Part shown: positions 7,551 to 13,945 of the stretch, piece after piece
How positions within the stretch are numbered: position 1 is the first letter of the stretch
Layout: each line of letters opens with the position of its first letter
From: Candidatus Alkanophagales archaeon
GTDB lineage: Archaea > Halobacteriota > Syntropharchaeia > Alkanophagales > B39-G2
Length of the DNA stretch: 17,321 nucleotides
Direction of reading: 5' to 3'
Assembly: GCA_003661185.1 (NCBI GenBank)
Contig: QMVQ01000008.1
Span: 1 to 17,321, forward strand
The notes under the pieces: model-generated
What the model saw: the letters and a program-made list of their open reading frames with translations, nothing else
The model's database searches: none
What the model was told of the DNA's origin: nothing
Made by a program: the position numbers and the translations under genes

Positions 7551-7568
7551 TTGAAATTTAAATTTCAA
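7551..7568. promoter_or_regulatory. 18-bp perfect palindrome, candidate operator
   Basis: TTGAAATTTAAATTTCAA is a perfect inverted repeat in the AT-rich space between the PEF-CTERM gene (minus) and the small ORF at 7633 (plus). A further copy of its half-site, TTGAAATTTC, lies at 7619-7628, directly before the small ORF. The arrangement suggests a dimeric regulator site serving one or both genes; the regulator is unknown. Confidence 0.45.
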
Positions 7569-7599
7569 TCATCTGCGAATATTTTTCGAACTACAAAAA

Positions 7600-7609
7600 C
7601 ATATTTAAG
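7600..7609 (+). promoter_or_regulatory. TATA box of the small ORF at 7633
   Basis: CATATTTAAG is an archaeal TATA-like element whose centre is about 28 nt before the ATG at 7633. It would give a nearly leaderless transcript. Confidence 0.4.
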
Positions 7610-7632
7610 GTGCCAAGTTGAAATTTCAGTGG

Positions 7633-7779
7633 ATGAGCATAATAGATGGCAAAGATTGGGAAATGCTGGAAGAATATTGGGCTGAACAATATGAAAAAGA
7701 CTATTTGAGTTTCAGTTCTCCACCCTTGTATGTCGTGGTCCCGTTGCTACTACCCGCGGGTCAAAACTCGTCCAAATGA
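7633..7779 (+). CDS. Small acidic protein of unknown function (48 residues)
   Basis: A short ORF starting MSIIDGKDWEMLEEYW, with an acidic, aromatic first half (about residues 5-25) and a hydrophobic VVVPLLLP segment before the end GQNSSK. It has a well-placed TATA box and no Shine-Dalgarno site, consistent with leaderless expression. Its last 19 nt overlap the 3' end of the convergent dehydrogenase gene. I do not recognise a family. Because it is acidic and contains Ala-Gly-Gln near the C-terminus it was considered as a Pup analogue, but it lacks a terminal GGE/GGQ and resemblance is weak. It may also be a chance ORF. Confidence 0.3.
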   Translation: MSIIDGKDWEMLEEYWAEQYEKDYLSFSSPPLYVVVPLLLPAGQNSSK

Positions 7780-8726
7780 GCATCTTTGAGCAGATTCTCG
7801 TCCACGACGACGGTTCTTCTCGCCTTGCACGACTTCACCGCCGCAAGGGCTACTGCAAGGGCGTGGATGCCCTCCTCCCCGGATGGGCTGAGTTCTTCGT
7901 TGTGCACAATTCCTCTCAAGAAATACTCCAGCTCGCTCCTTAAAGGCTCTCTTTTCTCCACAAAAACGTCCTCTACGAAATCTCTTCTGTGAATTTCAAG
8001 CGTTTGCGCAATATAGTCCATATACGCAACGCCTTTGACGCCGACAGCGACGAGCACCCTCACCTTGTGAGGCGTCAGCCAGTTTGTGTCCACAAGCCCC
8101 GCCTTGTTGCCTTCGTAACCGAGCAGTATGGAAGCATAATCCTCATGCGAATGCATCCCGTTGCCAGCTATCGCAGACACGTCTCTAACGTTCTTCCCAT
8201 ATAAAAACGATATCACATCTATGTCGTGCACAGCAAGGTCTATTATCACGCCAACATCCCTTATTCTCGGCGGGTGCGGACCCACCCTTTTGCTCGATAT
8301 TGAAACGACATTGCCGAGCTTTCCGGCGTCTATTTCCCCTTTAAGGGCGATGACCGCCGGATTAAAGCGTTCAACGTGCCCAATCATTATTTTCACGCCC
8401 GCATCCCGTGCTGCGTCCACGATATTTCGGGCGCTCTTCAATGTGTGAGCAATAGGTTTCTCGATGAGACAGTGCACCCCGTGCTCTATTGCGGCTATTG
8501 CCACTTCCTCGTGCTGCGTCGTCGGCACTGCTATGCTCACAGCATCAACGCACTTAAGAAGCTCGTCGCAGTCGGTAAAAGCTTTAGTATCATACAATTT
8601 CGCGACCTCTGATGCTTTCTCTTCATCAACGTCCGCCACGCCCACAAGCTCGACACCTTCCATCTGGCTGTAAATACGAGCGTGGTGAACGCCCATCTTC
8701 CCCACGCCTATGACTCCAACTCTCAT
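7761..8726 (-). CDS. Gfo/Idh/MocA-family NAD(P)-dependent sugar-nucleotide dehydrogenase
   Basis: A 321-residue oxidoreductase. The Rossmann motif GVGKMG (7-12), acidic residue D32 at the end of the second strand, and EKP (89-91) define the family. A DLAVHDIDV segment (about 167-175) supplies the usual His-Asp pair. It starts within the stop of the DegT-type aminotransferase gene (4-nt ATGA overlap). Such pairs (compare WbpB/WbpE or GnnA/GnnB) oxidise C3 of a UDP-N-acetyl sugar and transaminate it, making 3-amino sugars used in archaeal N-glycans and bacterial lipopolysaccharide. The exact sugar (UDP-GlcNAc or its uronic acid) cannot be told from the sequence. Family assignment is firm; pathway is inferred from pairing. 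Confidence 0.88.
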   Translation of the reverse strand: MRVGVIGVGKMGVHHARIYSQMEGVELVGVADVDEEKASEVAKLYDTKAFTDCDELLKCVDAVSIAVPTTQHEEVAIAAIEHGVHCLIEKPIAHTLKSARNIVDAARDAGVKIMIGHVERFNPAVIALKGEIDAGKLGNVVSISSKRVGPHPPRIRDVGVIIDLAVHDIDVISFLYGKNVRDVSAIAGNGMHSHEDYASILLGYEGNKAGLVDTNWLTPHKVRVLVAVGVKGVAYMDYIAQTLEIHRRDFVEDVFVEKREPLRSELEYFLRGIVHNEELSPSGEEGIHALAVALAAVKSCKARRTVVVDENLLKDAHLDEF

Positions 8727-9814
8727 CCGTAAATCACCTCCCTAAGCGCTGTTGCGCACTGCTTCAGCTCCTCTTTAGAAACAGCCGGATGAATGGGGAG
8801 AGAAATAACTTCTTTAGCCAATCGCTCCGCAACGGGCAAGGTCTCATCGTAACCCAGGTCCTGGTAAAGGGGCTGCTTGTGTATGGGTATTGGATAGTAT
8901 ATCTCGGCGCCGATGCCTTTCTCTCGTAACTCCTTTACGACGGCGTCACGACTGATTTCAGTATTAACCACTCTTATCGTGTATTGATGGAAGACGTGCG
9001 TGCAGCCTCTTTTGACCGATGGCGGGACCACGCCCTCCACGTTTTTTATGCAATTCGTTAAGTATTCTGCGTTCTCCTGCCGCCGCCTCGTCATGGCAGG
9101 GAGCTTTGCGAGCTGGACAATTCCTATCGCGGCACTCACATCGGTCATGCGCATGTTGAAGCCTAGGAGTTCGTGGAAATATCTCTGCCTTGAGCCGTGC
9201 GACCTTAGCATCCTTGCATATTCCGCAATAATTTTATCGTTCGTCGTAATCATGCCGCCTTCCCCGGTGGTCATGTTCTTCGTAGCATAAAAGCTAAAAC
9301 AGCCCACCCCGAAAGAGCCGACTTTCTTCCCACCGAACTCCGCACCGTGCGCCTGGCACGCATCCTCCACGATTAGAAGATTGTGGTCCTCCGCTATCTC
9401 CACCAACGCCTTCATGTCCGCAGGATGCCCGTATAAATGGACGGGCATTATTGCTTTCGTTCTGTGAGTGATTTTATTTAAGACGGCATCAGGATTTATG
9501 TTGAAATCATTCTCGTTGATGTCTGCGAATACAGGCTTTGCGCCCGTGAGGAGGATCGAATTTGCGGTTGCGATGAAGGAGAACGGCGTGGTAATGACCT
9601 CGTCGCCCTCGCCTATGCCGTGCGCTAGGAGCGCTATATGCAGAGCGGCGGTCCCGGAACTCACGGCAACGGCATGCTCGACGCCGATAAACTCCGCAAA
9701 CCGCTCCTCGAACTCTTCAACTTTTTTCCCTTGAGCAAGGTAGCCTGTTTTTAACACCTCAACCGCGGCGTTTATCTCGTCCTCCTCAATTATTGGTTTT
9801 GATATCCGTATCAT
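8723..9814 (-). CDS. DegT/DnrJ/EryC1/StrS-family PLP-dependent sugar aminotransferase
   Basis: A 363-residue protein of normal family length. Visible elements are the SGT phosphate-binding motif (53-55), EDACQAHGA (150-158, with D151 for the pyridine nitrogen), and FSFYATKNMTTGEGG (173-187), where K179 is the Schiff-base lysine. The enzyme transfers an amino group, normally from glutamate, to a keto-sugar nucleotide. It is first in a two-gene operon with the dehydrogenase that would supply its 3-keto substrate. The start ATG at 9812-9814 matches the family N-terminus (ISKPIIEEDEI). A TATA box lies at 9867-9875. The likely product is a UDP-3-amino-sugar for surface glycans, in line with the sequon-rich PEF-CTERM protein nearby. 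Confidence 0.9.
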   Translation of the reverse strand: MIRISKPIIEEDEINAAVEVLKTGYLAQGKKVEEFEERFAEFIGVEHAVAVSSGTAALHIALLAHGIGEGDEVITTPFSFIATANSILLTGAKPVFADINENDFNINPDAVLNKITHRTKAIMPVHLYGHPADMKALVEIAEDHNLLIVEDACQAHGAEFGGKKVGSFGVGCFSFYATKNMTTGEGGMITTNDKIIAEYARMLRSHGSRQRYFHELLGFNMRMTDVSAAIGIVQLAKLPAMTRRRQENAEYLTNCIKNVEGVVPPSVKRGCTHVFHQYTIRVVNTEISRDAVVKELREKGIGAEIYYPIPIHKQPLYQDLGYDETLPVAERLAKEVISLPIHPAVSKEELKQCATALREVIYG

Positions 9815-9866
9815 ATCAATCGCGCTTGATACTGGTCAATGTCTAGAAAAAACCATATCTTAGGGG

Positions 9867-9875
9867 TATAAATAA
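9867..9875 (-). promoter_or_regulatory. TATA box of the aminotransferase-dehydrogenase operon
   Basis: On the minus strand TTATTTATA is a strong archaeal TATA box about 55 nt before the ATG at 9814, leaving a leader of about 30 nt. A 12-bp perfect palindrome TTTTACGTAAAA (9901-9912) sits some 30 bp upstream and could be an activator site. Confidence 0.5.
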
Positions 9876-10155
9876 CTTTCGGAGACCTCTAAAAAGTTAT
9901 TTTTACGTAAAATCTTGCGGTAATCGCCAAATTCAACGCAAATCTCCTTATCGTAACTTTCATATTATTGAAACTTATTTTTCCAAAGCCATTCACGTAT
10001 TAACCAATACCTGAAAAATATCAACAATGAAAAAATATTTGCAGTTCGCTTAAAATCGTTTGTTGGCGGTAATAATTTCGAGTGCAGAAGGATAGTAGGG
10101 CATCGCTTTATTCGTTACCGTGCTCCTCGGTTTGCTGCCCACGACAGACGCATCG
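9876..10155. other. AT-rich intergenic stretch without a gene
   Basis: The space between the aminotransferase gene and the end of the MgtE-like gene is very AT-rich. Apart from the palindrome at 9901-9912 I see no ORF with convincing start signals, RNA gene or repeat. Confidence 0.6.
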
Positions 10156-11424
10156 TTATAACAAGAGCACAGCAAGTAGGATGCAAAGGACGCCAACTAC
10201 GTCCATCATGCTCGTGATGATAGGAATGCACTCATTGTCAGGGTCAAGCCTGAAGGCGAAGGCAGCGACTGCCACGTAATACGTGAAAAAGTTCAAGAAG
10301 GTTGTGCAAAGCAGCCCGCCGAAAAGCGTTACCGTCGCTATTTTTACGAGCGGGGGCGCCGCCGCAAGACCGAGAGCGAGGCTTGCCGCCCATGCCGACA
10401 CACCGACCAGCGAGAACACGCCCACCGCAAATATGTAAATGACGATGAAGTTTTTCAAAATGCCCTTTTCGGGGAGGGGCTTCGGGCTTGCGGTGCCGAT
10501 GTGCAGCATGGAAGAAATGCGAGCCGCTAAGATTCCTGAAAGCGCACCGCTCTCTGCGAGGAACGGGGGAATCATGATAAGAAGGGCAGGTAACGCTAAG
10601 AAACTCTCAAGACGAGACTCTATCGTAACGCCCGCGAACGCGCTCAGCAGCCCTGCAACGAAAAGTATCGGCACACTCTCCCTGAAGATTCGTCGAACGT
10701 CCCTGTCGTCGGCGTCCAGCCCGCAAAACGCACAAGCCGCAGCGAGTGCCACAAAGATTATGAAAAGCGCTAAAACCACCCCTTCGGGAAGTAAAAGTGT
10801 GAACAAGGCTGCCACGTATAATGACGGGAGTGTCACGACGTCGCCGACTGCCGTAACAAGCGGAGCCGAGACATTATCAAAGTCCCAGTTGCGTCGATAA
10901 CCGAGTATAGAAAGGGCAATGACGACGAAAAGGAGAACGACGCCTGAAATTACACCACCGATGACAGAGATTACAACAAACGCTGCTACACTTATGCTTC
11001 TAAACCCGAAAAGCACGGCTACAGCCCTTGCAAGGAGGCCGAGGACGACCGACATCAGCAGCGTGATGAGCAACGATACCTGCAAGTTCTTGCGGAGGAT
11101 GCCCTCTCGCAAACTCGGTGTGAACACCCCGATGTGCATCGCCGTGCCTAAGCGGGAGCCGAGGGCGCCATAGACGTTCCCACGCATGTCTATCGCAGGC
11201 GGTATTAATATCATGAGACCGGGGAGAAGTCGTAACATGTCCATCATGAAGCCCAGAGAAACGCCGGCGAGAAGGTCGCCGAGAGAGCAGAGAACAAGCG
11301 GAAAGGTTCCTTGCTTAAAAACATCTGAAAATTCGTAGAAGAAGTTTAAAATCGCACCTAAAGCCCTTAAGACGCTTATGTTTACCCTCTCGAAATGCAC
11401 CTTGCTGGGTAAGACCACTTTCAT
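10156..11424 (-). CDS. Tandem-MgtE-domain divalent cation transporter
   Basis: About 422 residues, built of two copies of the MgtE membrane domain, the arrangement of SLC41-type carriers, and lacking the cytosolic N and CBS domains of bacterial MgtE. Each half repeats the same signature order: IPPAIDMRGNVYGALGSRLG then SAPLVTAVGDVVTLPS in the first half, and IPPFLAESGALSGILAARIS then DPDNECIPIITSMMDVVG in the second. The family moves Mg2+ or similar ions. Hydrophobic helices fill the rest. A GTG at 11433 is possible, but ATG at 11424 has AAGGGGG at a better distance and was chosen. The gene has its own TATA box at 11525-11535 and a palindrome, so it is probably transcribed independently of RaSEA upstream. 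Confidence 0.85.
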   Translation of the reverse strand: MKVVLPSKVHFERVNISVLRALGAILNFFYEFSDVFKQGTFPLVLCSLGDLLAGVSLGFMMDMLRLLPGLMILIPPAIDMRGNVYGALGSRLGTAMHIGVFTPSLREGILRKNLQVSLLITLLMSVVLGLLARAVAVLFGFRSISVAAFVVISVIGGVISGVVLLFVVIALSILGYRRNWDFDNVSAPLVTAVGDVVTLPSLYVAALFTLLLPEGVVLALFIIFVALAAACAFCGLDADDRDVRRIFRESVPILFVAGLLSAFAGVTIESRLESFLALPALLIMIPPFLAESGALSGILAARISSMLHIGTASPKPLPEKGILKNFIVIYIFAVGVFSLVGVSAWAASLALGLAAAPPLVKIATVTLFGGLLCTTFLNFFTYYVAVAAFAFRLDPDNECIPIITSMMDVVGVLCILLAVLLL

Positions 11425-11512
11425 GCGTAGCACGCCCCCTTGGCGTCGTCGAAGTCCCCAACGCCTCTAATCCCCCGCAGATGCTCTTAGCGACCATCTC
11501 AGGCTCTCTCCT

Positions 11513-11535
11513 ATGAGCGCTCATCCTATATAAAC
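11513..11535 (-). promoter_or_regulatory. MgtE-gene promoter with operator-like palindrome
   Basis: On the minus strand GTTTATATAGG (11525-11535) is a good TATA box. It is followed at once by ATGAGCGCTCAT (11513-11524), a perfect 12-bp palindrome between the TATA box and the expected start site near 11505. That is a typical repressor position. The roughly 80-nt leader then contains a GGCG...CGCC hairpin candidate just before the ribosome site. Confidence 0.45.
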
Positions 11536-11577
11536 GTTTCGTCCCACGTCTTGCAACACGTCTCATGTTAAACCTCG

Positions 11578-12564
11578 TCAGTCGTGATCGGTAATGACGC
11601 CAAAAACAAACTCTTCTAGCTCTAAAATCTTCAGCCACTGTTCTACGCAGTCGCACGTCATCTCAGCGAAGACGTTAAGGTCCTGCGTCACGGAAAAACG
11701 GCGGATGGCAGCCGCCACTTTCTTGTCACAGCGTCCGCAATTATGCGCCCCTCGCTGCGAGCCGGCACCCACTGGGTCAGAAATCAAAACGCCCTCGTAA
11801 AACTCTTTTATCCGCTTCAGAGCCTCCACAGCGCTCCAGAGCCACGGCGGGCGGTAGTGGCGCTCCCACCACAATTTTTCAAGAAACGTGTTGCGTTGCA
11901 CGTTGCACAAGTTCAGAGAAAGCACGTCCGAAAAGGTGACGGCTCTCGCAGACCGCACAACGTCCTCCAGTGCCGCATGCTCCGTGAGAAACGGCGGCTT
12001 CATCAGGAGGTATGTGCGGAGGCACGCTTCTTCGCTTTTAACAACTTTCGCCGCCCGCAGGAAGTCTTTAAAGCTAAAGCCTTTGTTTATGAACTTTTCT
12101 CTTACGAAATCGTCGGAGGTTTCAAGCCCGATGGCGACCTCCAAGCCCGCAAAACGCTCAACACACTCGCCCACCCGCTCAGGCGTGATGAACTCGGGAC
12201 GACTCTCCACAACCACTTTCTGCACGCCAAGCTCTGCTGCCTTTTTCAAAATTTCAAGTCGCACTGCTGAGGGAAGTTCGTCGTCGTCAAAGAAGCTGCC
12301 AGAGGTGTAAATCTTCAAGATTTCTGGAGACTCCGCACAGCGTCCTTTCAGCTTGTGAATTGCGAATTCGAACTGTTTAACCAAGGCTTCTGGCGGCTGT
12401 GGCGTGCCACTTTCCTGCCAGTAGCCGCACATCGTGCAGCGACGCCAGCGACAGCCCGTCGTCCGCAGGACGACGACGAAGGAACGTGCTGCTCTACCGT
12501 CAAAGAAGTCCCGTTCCGCCCAGAAGTTCGTTGGTAAACTCATCAGATTATTTTTGTTTGGCAT
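11578..12564 (-). CDS. Archaeosine biosynthesis radical SAM protein RaSEA
   Basis: A 328-residue radical SAM enzyme. Three Cys in GCRWRRCTMCGYW (C38, C43, C46) would bind the 4Fe-4S cluster. The C-terminal region DPVGAGSQRGAHNCGRCD (about 271-288), followed by IRRFSVTQDLN, is characteristic of the TIGR01210/RaSEA family and adds two conserved Cys. RaSEA works with ArcS to turn the lysine-linked precursor at position 15 of archaeal tRNA into archaeosine. ArcS is not in the window. The start is ATG at 12564, with ATG at 12543 as an alternative; neither has a ribosome site. The left edge of an IS605-type element appears to abut the start codon, so the original promoter may have been displaced. 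Confidence 0.85.
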   Translation of the reverse strand: MPNKNNLMSLPTNFWAERDFFDGRAARSFVVVLRTTGCRWRRCTMCGYWQESGTPQPPEALVKQFEFAIHKLKGRCAESPEILKIYTSGSFFDDDELPSAVRLEILKKAAELGVQKVVVESRPEFITPERVGECVERFAGLEVAIGLETSDDFVREKFINKGFSFKDFLRAAKVVKSEEACLRTYLLMKPPFLTEHAALEDVVRSARAVTFSDVLSLNLCNVQRNTFLEKLWWERHYRPPWLWSAVEALKRIKEFYEGVLISDPVGAGSQRGAHNCGRCDKKVAAAIRRFSVTQDLNVFAEMTCDCVEQWLKILELEEFVFGVITDHD

Positions 12565-12580
12565 TTAACTTCTTCGGCGG

Positions 12581-12606
12581 GAAGTCCCCTTCCGAAAGGG
12601 AGGGAT
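12581..12606 (+). repeat. Left-end hairpin of the IS605-type element
   Basis: GAAGTCCCCTTCCGAAAGGG and the bases that follow fold into a short stem (CCCTT with AAGGG, loop CCGA). Hairpins at this place are recognised by the family transposase in complete elements. Confidence 0.5.
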
Positions 12607-12613
12607 GAGAGCC

Positions 12614-12623
12614 GAAAAATATA
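12614..12623 (+). promoter_or_regulatory. TATA box of the element's genes
   Basis: GAAAAATATAG lies about 27 nt before the ATG at 12646, the position expected for a leaderless archaeal transcript covering the RHH gene and tnpB. Confidence 0.4.
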
Positions 12624-12645
12624 GTGTGATACTAACTATAATACG

Positions 12646-12786
12646 ATGAGTAAAGTTACTATAAAAGTGGAAACAGACACTCATAAGAAGTTGCTTGAGG
12701 TAGTTTCGAGATTACAACTGAGAAAGAAAAGGCGAGTTACAATCGATGAAGCAATAAGGGAGTTGATTGAGCATGCTAAGCTATAA
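12646..12786 (+). CDS. Small ribbon-helix-helix-like protein carried with tnpB
   Basis: A 46-residue protein, MSKVTIKVETDTHKKLLEVV then ...RRVTIDEAIRELIEHAKL. A short beta strand (KVTIKV) followed by two helices, with the VTIDEAI turn, is the typical ribbon-helix-helix pattern of VapB/CopG-like DNA-binding proteins. Similar small proteins often precede tnpB in archaeal IS1341-type elements. The 3' end overlaps the tnpB start by 14 nt, so translation is probably coupled. It may autoregulate the element. Confidence 0.7.
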   Translation: MSKVTIKVETDTHKKLLEVVSRLQLRKKRRVTIDEAIRELIEHAKL

Positions 12787-13884
12787 ATTCCGCTTATATC
12801 CTTCAAAACACATCCAAGAAAGGCTTGGCGAACATCTTGAGTTTTGTAGACGGCTCTACAACCGATTGCTAGAGGAGTTGGACAAAGCAAGGGAGGAGGG
12901 TAGAAGACTGACAAAATATGACACTCAAGCTCTGATTCTTAAGTTAAAGGAGGAGAAACCAGAACTCAATAACGTGTATTCAAAGGTTTTGCAGATGGTG
13001 AACTACCAGCTGTGGAGCAATATCAAGGCACTAGCAAAGCTAAAGGAGAATGGTAAGAAGGTAGGTAAACTGCGATACAAAGGCAAGGGATGGTTCAAAA
13101 CGATGAATTATAACCAATCAGGCTTCAAGCTGGAAGGGGATAAACTCATCTTGTCTAAAATCGGGGCTATAAAGATAAAGTTGCATAGAAAGATTGAAGG
13201 TGAGATGAAAGGAGTCATAATAAAACGTGAACGCTCTGGTAAGTGGTATGCCATCTTTCAGGTTGAAGATGAACCAAAACCATTACCAAAAAGTGGTAAA
13301 GTAGTGGGGGTTGATTTGGGAGTGAAACATTTTCTCACAGACAGCGATGGGAGGCAAATAGAGAATCCAAAATACTACGAGAAGACGCTTGAGAGAATAA
13401 GAATTCTCCAGAGAAATCTATCGAGAAAACAGAAGGGTTCAAAGAACTGGGAGAAGGCAAGAATAAAGCTTGCTAAGGCATATGAGAAGCTTGTAAATCA
13501 GCGAGATGACTTTCTCCATAAGCTTTCAAGGTTCTATGTGGATAACTACGATTTGATTGTTGTTGAAAACTTGCTAATATGGTTAGAAACCACTTAGCTC
13601 AAAAGATACTGGATGCCTCTTGGGCTAAATTCTTTCACATGCTCTCCTACAAAGCTGAGAACGCTGGTAGGAGAATTGTGAAGGTAAACCCAAGAGGCAC
13701 TTCGCAAGAGAATGAAGATAGAATAGAAGACAGAGATTACAGAGCATCTCTAAACATCCTGAATAGAGCTTTATCGGGGCTGGGACGGCCCTTAGTGCCT
13801 GTGGAGGAGAGGCTTCTACTCCGTATCACCGCAGAAGCGGTGCTCACGGGGCAAGTCTCTCGAAGCAGGAAGCCCCTTGCGTAA
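12773..13884 (+). pseudogene. tnpB: Broken tnpB (RNA-guided nuclease of IS605 family)
   Basis: Reading starts at ATG 12773 (MLSYKFRLYPS, the usual TnpB N-terminus). RuvC-I is GVDLGVKHF with its Asp, and RuvC-II is IVVENL with its Glu. Just after this the frame is lost near 13575-13585. The rest (MVRNHLAQKILDASWAKFF... from 13579) is in another frame, consistent with a small deletion of the few codons that normally join ENL to MVRNH. In the second part KVNPRGTSQ runs directly into ENEDRIEDRDYRASLNIL. RuvC-III Asp is kept but the zinc finger (two Cys-x2-Cys pairs), normally between them, is gone. So there are two independent lesions: a frameshift and an in-frame loss of the zinc finger. Nuclease activity is not expected unless frameshifting restores it. 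Confidence 0.85.
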
Positions 13885-13900
13885 GCGGGGGGTAGTTCAC
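13861..13900 (+). repeat. Right end of the IS605-type element
   Basis: CGAAGCAGGAAGCCCC, then a stem CCCCTTGC / GCGGGGGG with loop GTAA (about 13873-13892), then GTAGTTCAC. This is the usual architecture of IS1341-type right ends, which also form the 3' part of the TnpB guide RNA. It seems intact although tnpB is broken. Confidence 0.6.
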
Positions 13901-13945
13901 TCAATGCCGCCGTCACGAAGCAATGCGAAAAATTAATAAATTATC

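Larger units (their letters stand above)
12565..13900 (+). mobile_element. Decayed IS200/IS605-family (IS1341-type, tnpB-only) element
   Basis: The element contains a small ribbon-helix-helix gene and a broken tnpB, flanked by hairpin-forming ends. The left end has CCCTT-loop-AAGGG (12587-12600) within GAAGTCCCC...GGGATGA. The right end has a hairpin (about 13873-13892) followed by GGTAGTTCAC (13891-13900), a common right-end motif. No tnpA is present and no terminal inverted repeats are expected for this family. It is clearly more AT-rich than the genes on either side. Ends are placed by resemblance and could be off by tens of bases. Confidence 0.7.

Noticed and set aside
11315..11656. 113-codon minus-strand ORF between the RaSEA and MgtE genes
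   Set aside because: It overlaps both genes in another frame, is Arg-rich without domain pattern, and the promoter and leader of the MgtE gene account for the gap.
12681..12914. 77-codon minus-strand ORF across the IS genes
   Set aside because: It is the complement of the RHH gene and the tnpB start, both of which have family support.
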